Source: Methanofollis sp. UBA420 (GTDB taxonomy: Archaea; Halobacteriota; Methanomicrobia; Methanomicrobiales; Methanofollaceae). From it: DNA of 57,879 nucleotides. Below are positions 42,286 through 51,764 of the stretch, one piece after another. Position 1 is the first letter of the stretch. The number at the start of each line of letters is the position of its first letter. The notes under the pieces are model-generated. The model was not told the DNA's origin. It ran no database searches and saw only the letters and a list, made by a program, of their open reading frames with translations. Where the stretch lies: the NCBI RefSeq assembly GCF_002498315.1, contig NZ_DAGX01000005.1:651336-709214 (forward strand). The letters run 5' to 3'. The position numbers were made by a program, and so were the translations under genes.

Positions 42286-44301
42286 ATGGCAGAAGAGAAT
42301 AAACAGCCAAGAATAGGCGTATTCGTGTGCCACTGCGGCACCAACATCGCCGGATCCATCGACGTGGCTGCCGTCATGGAGTACGCAAAGACCCTCCCCG
42401 GCGTCATCGTCTCCGACGACTACCAGTACATGTGCTCGACGCCCGGCCAGTCGAAGATCGTCGACGCCATCAAGGAACATGACCTCAACGGCATTGTCGT
42501 CGCTGCATGCACGCCCCGTCTCCACGAGCCGACCTTCAGGACGGCCACGAAAGAGGGCGGCCTGAACCCGTTCAGGTTCGAGATGGCAAACATCCGTGAC
42601 CAGAACTCGTGGGTTCACATGCACGACCACGAGGGCGCCACCGCCAAGGCAAAGGACGCCGTCAGGATCGCCGTCGCAAAGGCAGCACTCCTCGAGGACC
42701 TCTACCCGAAGAGCGTGCCCGTCGAGCACGCCGCGATGGTCGTCGGCGCAGGTGTCGGCGGCATCCAGGCCGCACTCGACCTTGCAAACGCCGGCATCAA
42801 GACCTACCTCATCGAGAAGACCCCGACAATCGGCGGTCGCATGTCCCAGCTCGACAAGACCTTCCCGACCCTCGACTGTTCCCAGTGCATCCTCACCCCG
42901 AAGATGGTGGACGTCGGGCGTCACCCGAACATCGAGCTCCACACCTACACCGAGGTCGAGGGCGTCGACGGCTACATCGGCAACTTCGACGTCACCCTCA
43001 GAAAGAAGGCCCGCGGGGTCATGAGCCCGACCGAGGCTGCGGCAAAGGGCATCGTCGGCGGCGGCTGCAACGGCTGCGGCGACTGTACCGCAGTCTGCCC
43101 GGTCATCAAGCCGAACCCCTTCGAGTTCGGCATGAAGCCGAGAAATGCCATCTACATCTACCACCCGCAGGTCGTCCCTCTGATCTACACGATCGACTTC
43201 GACGCCTGTGTCAAGTGTGGCCTCTGTGTCGAGGCATGCGGTGAGAAGAAGGCCATCGACCTCGAGATGCAGGACACCTTCGAGACTGTCAAGGTCGGCA
43301 CCGTCATCCTTGCAACCGGCTACGAGTCCTTCCCGATCGAGAAGAAGCGCGAGTGGGGCTACAAGCAGTTCGACAACGTCATCACCTCGCTCGAGTTCGA
43401 GCGGCTCATCTGCGCGTCCGGCCCGACCGGCGGCCACCTGATCCGTCCGTCCGACGGCAGAACCCCGATGAAGGTCGCCTTCCTCCTCTGTGCAGGCTCT
43501 CGTGACAACACCGGCGTCGGCAAGCCGTACTGCAGCCGCTTCTGCTGCATGTACTCGCTCAAGCACGCCCACCAGATCATCGAGAAGATCCCCGGATGCA
43601 TCCCCTACATCTTCTACATGGACATCAGGTCCTTCGGCAAGATGTACGAGGAGTTCTACTACCGCATCCAGAACGAAGGCGCGAAGTTCATCCGCGGCCG
43701 CGTCGCCAACATCCTTGAAGACGCGAAGTCGAAGAACCTCCACGTCTATGCGGAAGACACGCTCCTCGGCAGGCCTGTCGACGTCGAAGTCGACATGGTG
43801 GTGCTCGCCGCCGCCGTTCAGCCGACCGCCGAGACCGACCACGTCAGGCACCTCTTCGGCGTCTCCTGCTCGCAGGACGGCTGGCTGCTTGAGGCCCACC
43901 CGAAGCTCAACCCCTGCGGCACCACGACCGCCGGCGTCTTCCTCGCCGGTGTCTGTCAGGGCCCGAAGGATATCCCCGACACAGTCGCCCAGGCCGAGGG
44001 TGCGGCATCCGCAGCATCCATCCCGATCCACACGGGCAAGGTCGAACTCGAACCGTACTTCGCCCAGTGCATGGAAGACAAGTGCGCAGGCTGCGGCATG
44101 TGCATCAGCCTCTGCCCGTACTCCGCCCTCGACCTCATCGAGAAGGACGGCAAGAAGGTCATGCACGTCACCGAAGCAAAGTGCAAGGGCTGCGGTACCT
44201 GCGGTGGCTTCTGCCCCGGCGGTGCGATCTACATGCAGCACTTCACCACCCCGCAGATCGTTGCGCAGATCGATGCATTCCTCCTTGGAGGTGAGCAGTA
44301 A
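42286..44301 (+). CDS. hdrA: CoB-CoM heterodisulfide reductase subunit A (bifurcating flavoprotein)
   Basis: The 671-residue FAD protein performs flavin-based electron bifurcation between ferredoxin and the heterodisulfide. N-terminal cluster domain GVFVCHCGTNIAG and CTPRLHEPTF. FAD motif VVGAGVGGIQAALDLANAG (about 150). Inserted ferredoxin domain CNGCGDCTAVCPV and CVKCGLCVEACG. C-terminal ferredoxin domain CAGCGMCISLCPY and CKGCGTCGGFCPGGA. All expected positions use cysteine codons; no in-frame TGA (selenocysteine) is seen. GGAGGAAAAT before ATG 42286. It abuts mvhD without a gap. Confidence 0.96.
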   Translation: MAEENKQPRIGVFVCHCGTNIAGSIDVAAVMEYAKTLPGVIVSDDYQYMCSTPGQSKIVDAIKEHDLNGIVVAACTPRLHEPTFRTATKEGGLNPFRFEMANIRDQNSWVHMHDHEGATAKAKDAVRIAVAKAALLEDLYPKSVPVEHAAMVVGAGVGGIQAALDLANAGIKTYLIEKTPTIGGRMSQLDKTFPTLDCSQCILTPKMVDVGRHPNIELHTYTEVEGVDGYIGNFDVTLRKKARGVMSPTEAAAKGIVGGGCNGCGDCTAVCPVIKPNPFEFGMKPRNAIYIYHPQVVPLIYTIDFDACVKCGLCVEACGEKKAIDLEMQDTFETVKVGTVILATGYESFPIEKKREWGYKQFDNVITSLEFERLICASGPTGGHLIRPSDGRTPMKVAFLLCAGSRDNTGVGKPYCSRFCCMYSLKHAHQIIEKIPGCIPYIFYMDIRSFGKMYEEFYYRIQNEGAKFIRGRVANILEDAKSKNLHVYAEDTLLGRPVDVEVDMVVLAAAVQPTAETDHVRHLFGVSCSQDGWLLEAHPKLNPCGTTTAGVFLAGVCQGPKDIPDTVAQAEGAASAASIPIHTGKVELEPYFAQCMEDKCAGCGMCISLCPYSALDLIEKDGKKVMHVTEAKCKGCGTCGGFCPGGAIYMQHFTTPQIVAQIDAFLLGGEQ

Positions 44302-44727
44302 ATGGCAGACGAAGAATGGAAACCTAAGATTCTCGCTATCATCTGCAACTGGTGTTCGTACGCCGGTGCAGACCTCGCCGGTAGCGCCCGTACCCAGTAC
44401 CCGCCCGACGTCCGTGCCATCCGTATCATGTGCACCGGCCGTGTCGACCCGCTCTTCATCATGAAGGCCTTCGCCGACGGTGCCGACGGCGTGCTCGTCT
44501 CAGGGTGCCACTTCGGTGACTGCCACTACATTGCAGGCAACTTCAAGTGCGCAAAGAGGATGTTCCTCATGAAGAGCATCCTCAAGGACCTGGGCATCGA
44601 GGATAACCGCCTCAGGATGACCTTCGTCTCAGCATCAGAAGGTGCAAAGTGGGCAAAGGTCATTGAAGACGTCGTCAAGACGGTCAAGGACCTGGGTCCC
44701 AGCCCCCTCAACCAGATGAAGCAGTAA
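44302..44727 (+). CDS. mvhD: Iron-sulfur subunit D of F420-non-reducing hydrogenase/Hdr linker
   Basis: A 141-residue [2Fe-2S] protein that connects HdrA to its electron donor. Motifs: ICNWCSYAGADLAGSARTQY, IRIMCTGRVDPLFIMKAF and VSGCHFGDCHYIAGNFKC. In Methanospirillum-type complexes MvhD joins Fdh to HdrABC; mvhA and mvhG are not here. It begins one base after the hdrA stop and is followed by fwdD. Confidence 0.94.
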   Translation: MADEEWKPKILAIICNWCSYAGADLAGSARTQYPPDVRAIRIMCTGRVDPLFIMKAFADGADGVLVSGCHFGDCHYIAGNFKCAKRMFLMKSILKDLGIEDNRLRMTFVSASEGAKWAKVIEDVVKTVKDLGPSPLNQMKQ

Positions 44728-44745
44728 CCTACGGAGGATGTTACG

Positions 44746-45147
44746 GTGCCAGAAATAGAATTGAATCTAATCTCAGGGCGTACGATCCAGCAGGGCGTAT
44801 CCATGGAGGCGGGCAAGGAGAAGCCCGCCTACACCAAGGCATGTGGCATCATCGAGATGGATGACGCCGATTTCAAGCGCCTTGGGACATGGAGAAACAC
44901 CAACGTACGCGTCACCAGCGAATTCGGCAGCGTCGTTGTCAAGGCAGTCCAGACGACCCAGGGCCCCCACCCGGGCCTTGCCTTCATCCCGATGGGTCCC
45001 TGGGCAAACATGGTCATCAGCCCGAACACCTACTCCACCGGGATGCCGACCTTCAAGGGCGTGCCGGTCAAGGTAGAGGTCGCCGGAGACGAACCGGTGT
45101 ATGACTCGCTCGTCCTTGTCCGCAAAGCCTGCAGGGGTGAAATCTAA
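44746..45147 (+). CDS. fwdD: Formylmethanofuran dehydrogenase subunit D
   Basis: A 133-residue beta-barrel (molybdopterin-dinucleotide-binding fold) that completes the pterin-metal site held by FwdB. Typical segments: ELNLISGRTIQQGVS, TNVRVTSEFGSVVVKAVQ and AFIPMGPWANMVISPNTYS. Starts with GTG 44746, preceded by GGAGGATG. Its stop overlaps the fwdB ATG by one base. Confidence 0.93.
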   Translation: MPEIELNLISGRTIQQGVSMEAGKEKPAYTKACGIIEMDDADFKRLGTWRNTNVRVTSEFGSVVVKAVQTTQGPHPGLAFIPMGPWANMVISPNTYSTGMPTFKGVPVKVEVAGDEPVYDSLVLVRKACRGEI

Positions 45148-46463
45148 TGGCAAAGATTGTAACCGATGTAGTCTGTCCGTTCTGCGGAACACTCTGCGAC
45201 GACCTTGAGGTCAAGGTCTCCGACGACGGCAAGCAGATCCTTGAGGTCTACAATGCCTGTGTCATCGGCACGGAGAAGTTCCTCCACTCGCAGGCCAAAG
45301 ACCGCCTCACTGTCCCGCAGATGCAGGACAAGGACGGCAACTGGAAGGAGACCAGCATCGAAAACGCCGTCGATTACACCGCCCAGATGCTCTGCAAGGC
45401 GAAAAAGCCTCTCATGTACGGCTGGTCCTCGACCAACTGCGAGGCTCAGAGCGTCGGCAACGAGATCGCAGAGATCTGTGGTGCGGTCGTCGACAACACC
45501 GCAACCGTCTGCCACGGCACCACCCTCATCGCCGTGCAGGACGTCGGTGTGCCGAGCTGCACACTCGGTGAGGTCAAGAACCGTGCTGACAGGATCGTCT
45601 TCTGGGGCTGCAACCCTGCCCACGCCCACCCGCGGCACATGAGCAGGTACTCGATCTTCCCCCGTGGTTTCTTCACCGGAAAGGGCCACAAGGCACGGAA
45701 GATGGTCGTCGTCGACCCGCGGAGCACAGACACCGCGAAGATGGCCGACGTCCACATGCAGATCGAGCAGGGCCGGGACTACGAGCTCCTGAGCGCCCTC
45801 CGTGTCGCCGTCCGCGGCGCACCTCTCCCCGAGACAGTCGCCGGGATCCCGAGAGAGACGATCCAGGACGTCGCCGAGACCCTCAAGTCGGGCCGTTTCG
45901 TGATCATCTTCTTCGGCATGGGTGTCACCCAGACGCTCTCGAAGAACCACAACATCGACATCGCCATCTCGCTTACCCGCGACCTCAACGAGTACACGAA
46001 GGCGGCAATCATGCCGATGCGTGGCCACTACAATGTCACCGGCTCCGGCCAGGTGCTCGGCTGGCAGTTCGGATATCCGTTCTCGGTAGACCTCTCCCGC
46101 GGCTTCGCCCGTTACAACCCGGGCGACTCGTCCTCGAACGATCTCCTGCGGCGCGGCGAGGTGGACGCGGTCTTCGTCCTCGGGTCTGACCCGGGTGCGC
46201 ACTTCCCGATCTCCTCGGTGAAGAAGATCGCACAGCTCCCGTCCGTCTGCGTTGACCCACACCACACCCCGACCTCTGCAGTCTGCAAGCTCCACATGCC
46301 TGTGGCATTTGTGGGCGTCGAGGAACCCGGGTGCGCATACCGCATGGACAATGTCCCGATCGAGACCAGAAAGGTCGTCGAAGCCCCCGAAGGCATGGTC
46401 AGCGACGAGGAATTCCTGAAAATGGTCCTCAAGCGCGTCAAGGAAATCAAGGGGGTTGCGTAA
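45147..46463 (+). CDS. fwdB: Formylmethanofuran dehydrogenase subunit B (W/Mo-pterin catalytic)
   Basis: Reduces CO2 to formate in the Fwd complex. The 438-residue protein binds a [4Fe-4S] cluster through Cys10, Cys13, Cys17 and Cys38 (VVCPFCGTLC, YNACVIG). Cys122 in TATVCHGTT is the probable metal ligand, encoded as cysteine rather than selenocysteine. Pterin-binding segments include VFWGCNPAHAHPRHM and FVLGSDPGAHFPISSV. The metal (W or Mo) cannot be told from sequence. fwdA follows after two bases. Confidence 0.95.
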   Translation: MAKIVTDVVCPFCGTLCDDLEVKVSDDGKQILEVYNACVIGTEKFLHSQAKDRLTVPQMQDKDGNWKETSIENAVDYTAQMLCKAKKPLMYGWSSTNCEAQSVGNEIAEICGAVVDNTATVCHGTTLIAVQDVGVPSCTLGEVKNRADRIVFWGCNPAHAHPRHMSRYSIFPRGFFTGKGHKARKMVVVDPRSTDTAKMADVHMQIEQGRDYELLSALRVAVRGAPLPETVAGIPRETIQDVAETLKSGRFVIIFFGMGVTQTLSKNHNIDIAISLTRDLNEYTKAAIMPMRGHYNVTGSGQVLGWQFGYPFSVDLSRGFARYNPGDSSSNDLLRRGEVDAVFVLGSDPGAHFPISSVKKIAQLPSVCVDPHHTPTSAVCKLHMPVAFVGVEEPGCAYRMDNVPIETRKVVEAPEGMVSDEEFLKMVLKRVKEIKGVA

Positions 46464-46465
46464 AC

Positions 46466-48175
46466 ATGGCAGAATACCTCATCAAAAACGGATTCGTCTT
46501 TGACCCGGTCCTCGGGATCAACGGAGACAAGGCCGATATTGCCGTGAAAGACGGCAAGATCGTCGAGTCAACCGCTCTCTCGAACCCTCAGGTCATTGAC
46601 GCCGCAGGCAAGACCGTCATGGCTGCCGGTGTGGACATCCACGCCCACGTCGCCGGTCCGAAGGTCAATGTCGGCCGGAACTTCCGGCCCGAGGACAAGC
46701 TCTTTACCTACGAGGCAGGGAAGGGTGTCAGGAGGATGGCCGGCGGCTTTTCGGTCCCGACCGTCTTCAAGACCGGGTACCTGTACGCGAAGATGGGTTA
46801 CGGCACCGTCATGGAAGCGGCCATGCCGCCCCTGTACGCCCGGCACACCCACGAAGAGATGCGGGACACCCCGATCCTCGACCAGGGCGCCTATCCGGTC
46901 TTCGGGAACAACTGGTTTGTCCTCGAGTACCTGAAGAACAACGAACTGGAGAACGTTGAGGCGTACATCTCCTGGCTCCTGCGGATCACCCGCGGGTATG
47001 CGATCAAGATCGTCAACCCCGGCGGCACCGAGGCCTGGGGCTGGGGTCTGAACTGCAACTCCATCCACGACCCGGTCCCGTACTTCGACATCACCCCGGC
47101 CCAGATCATGAAAGGCCTGATGGACGCAAACGAAGCCCTGAGGCTCCCGCACTCCGTCCACATCCACACGAACAACCTGGGCAACCCGGGCAACTTCGAG
47201 ACGACCCTCGAGACCTTCAAGCTCTTCGAGGGCGCAAAGGCGAACAACGACTTCGGGCGCAAGCAGGTCATGCACCACACCCACGTCCAGTTCCACTCCT
47301 ATGGCGGCGACAGCTGGGCCAACGTGGAGTCGAAGGCCGACGAGATCATGAAGTATGTCAACAGCCACGACAACATGACCATGGACCTTGGCTGCGTGAC
47401 TCTCGACGAGACCACGACGATGACCGCCGACGGGCCGTTCGAGCACCACCTCACCGAACTCAACCACCTCAAGTGGGCGAACACCGATGTGGAACTCGAG
47501 ACCGCCGCAGGCGTCGTCCCGTACGTCTATTCCCCGAACATCAAGGTCTGCGGCATCCAGTGGGCCATCGGCCTTGAACTCGCACTCATGGCCAAGGACC
47601 CGATGCGTGTGTTCATCACCACCGACCACCCGAACGCAGGTCCGTTCTTCCGGTACCCGCGGGTCATGAAGTGGCTCATGAGCCAGAAGGCCCGTGAGGC
47701 CCAGATGGACTCGCTCAAGTGGGCAGAGAAGGTCAGAAGCGCTACGTTCCTCTCCGGCCTCGACCGCGAACTCACTCTCTACGAGATCGCGGCGATGACC
47801 AGGGCAGGCACGGCACAGGCCCTCGGCCTCTCCAGCATGTGCGGCGGCCTCAAGCCCGGTCTCCAGGGAGACGTTGCAGTCTACGACTACAACCCCGAGA
47901 CTGCAGAGGATCCCGAGCTCATCGAGAAGGCCTTCGGCAACGCGGCCTACCTCCTCAAGGGCGGCGAGGTCGTCGTTAAGGACGGCGAGATCGTCAGCAA
48001 CGGCAACAAGAAGACGCTGTGGGTCGATGCCAAGGTCAACGACAACCCGCAGGTCCGCCGCGACATCACCGAGAAGTTCCTCAGGTACTACACAGTCACC
48101 GAGGCCAACTACGAGGTGAACGAGAAGGTGTTCATGAAGAACCCGTATCGCATCGAGGTGGATGCGACCCAGTGA
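46466..48175 (+). CDS. fwdA: Formylmethanofuran dehydrogenase subunit A (formyl transfer, dinuclear zinc)
   Basis: Amidohydrolase-like subunit (569 residues) that condenses formate with methanofuran. The first metal motif is GVDIHAHVAGPK. A probable carboxylated lysine lies in YAIKIVNPGG. Further ligands are in HIHTNNLGNPGNF and HHTHVQFHSYGG, and the late Asp region is around DGPFEHHLTE. Full length. ATG 46466 is two bases after fwdB; the upstream frame is a shadow. Confidence 0.95.
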   Translation: MAEYLIKNGFVFDPVLGINGDKADIAVKDGKIVESTALSNPQVIDAAGKTVMAAGVDIHAHVAGPKVNVGRNFRPEDKLFTYEAGKGVRRMAGGFSVPTVFKTGYLYAKMGYGTVMEAAMPPLYARHTHEEMRDTPILDQGAYPVFGNNWFVLEYLKNNELENVEAYISWLLRITRGYAIKIVNPGGTEAWGWGLNCNSIHDPVPYFDITPAQIMKGLMDANEALRLPHSVHIHTNNLGNPGNFETTLETFKLFEGAKANNDFGRKQVMHHTHVQFHSYGGDSWANVESKADEIMKYVNSHDNMTMDLGCVTLDETTTMTADGPFEHHLTELNHLKWANTDVELETAAGVVPYVYSPNIKVCGIQWAIGLELALMAKDPMRVFITTDHPNAGPFFRYPRVMKWLMSQKAREAQMDSLKWAEKVRSATFLSGLDRELTLYEIAAMTRAGTAQALGLSSMCGGLKPGLQGDVAVYDYNPETAEDPELIEKAFGNAAYLLKGGEVVVKDGEIVSNGNKKTLWVDAKVNDNPQVRRDITEKFLRYYTVTEANYEVNEKVFMKNPYRIEVDATQ

Positions 48176-48185
48176 GGTGATGATG

Positions 48186-48986
48186 ATGGAGACGGTAACA
48201 CTTACACCAAAGGCTCAGCCTGACCTCTACATCGATGCAGAGAACATCACTCCTGACGCATTCGCCGGGAAGACCGCAGCCGAGATCGCAGCATTCCATG
48301 TGCACGAGGGGAACCAGACCGGTCTCCTCGGCACCTATTTCGACGTCTCGGGCAAGGCTGGCGCAACCGCTGCCGAGACGAAGATCGTCATCAAGGGCGA
48401 TGTCCTCAAGGTGAAGTACATCGGCATGCGGATGACCGCAGGCGAGATCCTCGTCGAGGGCTCGGCCGACATGTACATCGGTGCCTGGATGGAAGGCGGC
48501 AGGATCCATGTCAAGGGCAATATCGACGCGTTCTCCGGCACGGGCATGAAGGGCGGCGAGATTGAGGTCGACGGCAATGCCGGCAACTACCTCGGCGCCG
48601 CCTACCGCGGCGACTGGAGAGGCATGCAGTCCGGGACCATCCGTGTCCACGGCAACGCAGGGTCCGATATCGGTACCTTCATGAACGGCGGCACGATCAT
48701 CATCGACGGCGATGTCGACGTCCATGTCGGCACCCATGCCGAGGGTGGCACCATCATCGTGAAGGGCAACGGCAAGTCCAAGATCGGCGGACAGATGGTG
48801 AAAGGCGAGATCTACGTCTTTGGCACCATCGACGTCATGATGCCGGGCTACGTCTACCGCAAGGACGTCGACCTCGAGGTCGACGGTACCAAGGCCACGT
48901 TTGCCATGTACGAGGGCGACATGGGCGAACGCCATGGCAAGCGGAAGGGCGAAGTCATTTACGGCCACATTTACCAGAAATACTAA
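48186..48986 (+). CDS. fwdC: Formylmethanofuran dehydrogenase subunit C
   Basis: A 266-residue parallel beta-helix related to the GXGXG domain of glutamate synthase: repeated turns such as RMTAGEILVEGSADMYIGAW, NAGNYLGAAYRG and GSDIGTFMNGG. It is structural in the Fwd complex, holding FwdA. Three ATG codons (48180, 48183, 48186) overlap the ribosome site GAGGTGAT; 48186 has the best spacing. Last gene of the operon. Confidence 0.93.
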   Translation: METVTLTPKAQPDLYIDAENITPDAFAGKTAAEIAAFHVHEGNQTGLLGTYFDVSGKAGATAAETKIVIKGDVLKVKYIGMRMTAGEILVEGSADMYIGAWMEGGRIHVKGNIDAFSGTGMKGGEIEVDGNAGNYLGAAYRGDWRGMQSGTIRVHGNAGSDIGTFMNGGTIIIDGDVDVHVGTHAEGGTIIVKGNGKSKIGGQMVKGEIYVFGTIDVMMPGYVYRKDVDLEVDGTKATFAMYEGDMGERHGKRKGEVIYGHIYQKY

Positions 48987-48995
48987 ATTTAACCT

Positions 48996-49008
48996 CTTTT
49001 TTTCTTTT
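48996..49008 (+). terminator. T-rich terminator after fwdC
   Basis: TTTTTTTCTTTT begins about ten bases after the fwdC stop, a typical archaeal terminator, ending the ten-gene fwd/hdr operon. Confidence 0.55.
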
Positions 49009-49325
49009 GGACGAAGCGCAGGCACGGTTGTTATACCGCCCCACAGGAAATGCCAATCCGTGCTACTGGCAGAGGCCATCGTCACACACACACACCCCGA
49101 GCAGGGATCAAAGCCGATATTGTTTCGATCCCCCCATATATGTCGATTTATATACTGAGATTTCCGCCGCCGATAATCACAATGCTTATATGGCGAGATG
49201 ATGAGTATGCAATTGTCCCTTGAGGGACGTGCAGTAGTGACTCCAGCAATTGTCAGCGACTCCTTTAGTAATCATTGCACAGTTATCGTATTGTATCGGA
49301 ATTAAACCGAATCTGGAGGAAATAT
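49009..49325 (+). promoter_or_regulatory. mcr promoter and long 5' leader
   Basis: No gene. Two TATA-like elements, TTTATATACT (about 49147-49156) and CTTATATGG (about 49185-49193), would give a leader of roughly 110-150 nt. In it lies a hairpin GTCCC-TTGA-GGGAC (49215-49228) and a direct repeat GCAATTGTC (49209-49217 and 49246-49254). GGAGGAAAT sets the mcrB start. Confidence 0.55.
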
Positions 49326-50633
49326 ATGGCAAAATACTCAGACACGATTGACCTCTACGATGATGAGGGCAAACTTCTCAAGAGCGGTGTTGCCCTTGAA
49401 AAGGTCAGCCCGGTTGTGAACCCTGCGATCAAGAAGATGATCGACCTCACCAAGAGGACGATCGCGGTCAACCTCGCCGGCATCGAGAACGGCGTCAGGA
49501 CCGGATCCGTCGGGGGCAAGCTGGACCAGATTGGCGGTCGGACCCTCGACCTCAGCATCGTCAAGGATGCCGACGCGATCAAGGCGAAGATCCAGTCCAT
49601 GGTTCAGATCGAAGACGGCGACGACACGAAGATCAAGGACTTCGGCGGCAAGCTTCTCCTCGTAGAGGTTCCGAAGGCCCGTATCGAGGCTGCAGCCACG
49701 TACGACGCGGCCATCACCGCCGTCGCGGCGGCAACGACCTACGCGATCATCGACCAGTACGACATCGGGCCCTTTGACGCCTCGATGGTCAAGGCGGCAG
49801 TCTGGGGTACCTACCCGCAGACCATGGACATGAAGGGAGCGAACGTCACCTCCATCCTGTCCATCCCGCAGAACAACGAAGGTCTCGGCTTTGCTCTCAG
49901 GAACATCCCTGCCAACCACGTCGTGATGATCACCGGCAAGAACGCCATGCAGGGCGCCGCCCTTGCCTCGACCTTCGAGCAGGCCGGCCAGTTCGAGATG
50001 GGCAACGCCATCGGACCCTTCGAGAGGGCGCAGCTCCTCGGCTACGCTTTCCAGGGCCTGAACGCCAACAACCTCGTCTACGACCTCGTCAAGAAGAACG
50101 GCCAGACCGGCACCATCGGTACCGTGATGCAGTCCCTTGTCGAGCGTGCGATCGAGGACAAGGTCGTCGCACCGGGCAAGAAGGGCGGGTACTTCCAGTA
50201 CTACGACACCAAGGACCCGATGCTCTGGAACGCCTATGCGGCGGCAGGCACCCTTGCGGCCACCATGGTCAACTGCGGTGCAGGCCGGTTCGCCCAGGCA
50301 GTCTCCTCGACCCTGCTGTACTTCAACGACCTTCTCGAGCACGAGACTGGTCTCCCCGGCTGTGACTACGGCCGTGTAATGGGTACAGCCGTCGGTTTCT
50401 CCTTCTTCAGCCACTCGATCTACGGCGGCGGCGGTCCGGGTATCTTCAACGGCAACCACGTCGTGACCAGGCACTCGGCCGGCTTCGCCATCCCGTGCGT
50501 CGTCGCAGCCTGCTCTCTTGATGCGGGCACCCAGATGTTCTCACCCGAGGGCACCTCGAAGATCTACGGCGAGACCTACGGCAAGATCGATGAGTTCGCA
50601 AAGCCGCTGCAGAACATCGCAAAGGCAATCTAA
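49326..50633 (+). CDS. mcrB: Methyl-coenzyme M reductase beta subunit
   Basis: Part of the alpha2beta2gamma2 enzyme that makes methane from methyl-CoM and coenzyme B. The 435 residues show typical McrB segments: AKYSDTIDLYDDEGKLLKSG at the start, GNAIGPFERAQLLGYAFQGL and HSIYGGGGPGIFNGNHVVTR near the end; Tyr366 matches the active-site tyrosine of the beta chain (Tyr367 in Methanothermobacter). First gene of mcrBDCGA. Confidence 0.97.
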   Translation: MAKYSDTIDLYDDEGKLLKSGVALEKVSPVVNPAIKKMIDLTKRTIAVNLAGIENGVRTGSVGGKLDQIGGRTLDLSIVKDADAIKAKIQSMVQIEDGDDTKIKDFGGKLLLVEVPKARIEAAATYDAAITAVAAATTYAIIDQYDIGPFDASMVKAAVWGTYPQTMDMKGANVTSILSIPQNNEGLGFALRNIPANHVVMITGKNAMQGAALASTFEQAGQFEMGNAIGPFERAQLLGYAFQGLNANNLVYDLVKKNGQTGTIGTVMQSLVERAIEDKVVAPGKKGGYFQYYDTKDPMLWNAYAAAGTLAATMVNCGAGRFAQAVSSTLLYFNDLLEHETGLPGCDYGRVMGTAVGFSFFSHSIYGGGGPGIFNGNHVVTRHSAGFAIPCVVAACSLDAGTQMFSPEGTSKIYGETYGKIDEFAKPLQNIAKAI

Positions 50634-50645
50634 GGTAAAAGCCAG

Positions 50646-51116
50646 ATGACAGAAGCCACATATCCCCAGTGCAGGATTGTGCCCGCACGTTTCCTCAACC
50701 CTGAGACCGTCGAGCTCCTCCTCAACAGGCTCCTCGACGTTGGCGGGATACGGAAGCTGGTCCTCAACGGCCAGCGTATCCCCACCACCGTCCCGTACGG
50801 CCCTGCTCGCGGTCAGCCGAACCCGCACCCGATGCGGAGGGTGATCCGGGTCGGCGACCAGGACGTGGAACTTCAGGTGCAGGTGGGAACGATCCTCCTC
50901 GAACTGGAAGATCGGTCCCCCATCGACGGGATCAGGAAAGCATGCGACGAAGTCTTCACGAAGTTCCCGTATTCCCTGTCGGAAGGGAAGTTCATGAAGA
51001 CCCAGGCGACCGTTTCAGACTACGCAAAATACGGGCCCGACGCCGACAAACGGATCCTCGGAACCACCGATCCGAAGAGTCGCAGCGGGCCGCTCATCAT
51101 CCAGGGAACAAAGTGA
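50646..51116 (+). CDS. mcrD: Methyl-coenzyme M reductase operon protein D
   Basis: A 156-residue accessory protein that binds apo-Mcr during assembly. Segments: CRIVPARFLNPETVELLLN, IRKLVLNGQRIPTTVPYGPA and GDQDVELQVQVGTILLEL. Not in the mature enzyme. 12 bp after mcrB. Typical length and context. Confidence 0.94.
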   Translation: MTEATYPQCRIVPARFLNPETVELLLNRLLDVGGIRKLVLNGQRIPTTVPYGPARGQPNPHPMRRVIRVGDQDVELQVQVGTILLELEDRSPIDGIRKACDEVFTKFPYSLSEGKFMKTQATVSDYAKYGPDADKRILGTTDPKSRSGPLIIQGTK

Positions 51117-51120
51117 TTAC

Positions 51121-51750
51121 ATGCCGATCGGAAGGGTAACCCAGGTAGTGGACTGCAGAGAGAGCATGGGAATGGGAAAAGGCGGGGGCCTTGCCCAGCG
51201 CGGAACCATTTCAGAATGCCGTCATCCGGACGTCATCGTCGTCGGGATGTCACCGGGACGCCGGCACGTCACAAAGCCGGTCTGTGACATCACGTCCGCC
51301 CTCAGGAGGGAAGGGGTGGAGTTCTCGGTCAGCACCCTCGTGCTGAACGCCGGAAGCGGCGTGCCTCCCGACGCTCCGAAGATTGCCGGATCAGTCCTTG
51401 GCGCCTACTTCGGGTTAACCGAGAAAGAGATCGAGCAGATCGAAGAACATAAGGTCGCGATCCTCCACCACGGGAATGTGCGGTCCCATGTGGTGCAGAA
51501 GATCCGGTTCATCCTGGAACACGTCGGCGTCAAGGCCGTCGTCGTCTCCCAGTGCCCGATCGACTACGAGGATCTTGCAAAAGAGGGCGTCAAGACCGCC
51601 CTCGTTATGCCTCCTCCTGAGAAAGTCAGGACAAAAGGAAGTGTGGAGGCGATCATCTCCGGTGTCACCAGAGGGCAGACACCCACCAGGGAGAAGATGG
51701 CCGATGTTATCGCTGCCGTTACCAGACTCATGAAAGAACAGAACAATTGA
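51121..51750 (+). CDS. mcrC: Methyl-coenzyme M reductase operon protein C
   Basis: A 209-residue accessory protein, part of the Mcr-activation complex. Segments: GRVTQVVDCRESMGMGKGGG, RHPDVIVVGMSPGRRHVTKP and LVLNAGSGVPPDAPK. Located between mcrD and mcrG as in other methanogens. ATG 51121, four bases after mcrD. Confidence 0.94.
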   Translation: MPIGRVTQVVDCRESMGMGKGGGLAQRGTISECRHPDVIVVGMSPGRRHVTKPVCDITSALRREGVEFSVSTLVLNAGSGVPPDAPKIAGSVLGAYFGLTEKEIEQIEEHKVAILHHGNVRSHVVQKIRFILEHVGVKAVVVSQCPIDYEDLAKEGVKTALVMPPPEKVRTKGSVEAIISGVTRGQTPTREKMADVIAAVTRLMKEQNN

Positions 51751-51764
51751 GGTGAAAATTGTCT

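Noticed and set aside
42073..44241. 722-codon minus-strand ORF opposite hdrA
   Set aside because: Shadow of hdrA, whose FAD and Fe-S motifs are complete.
45147..46463. Selenocysteine in fwdB or hdrA
   Set aside because: No in-frame TGA at the metal-ligand positions; cysteine codons are present.
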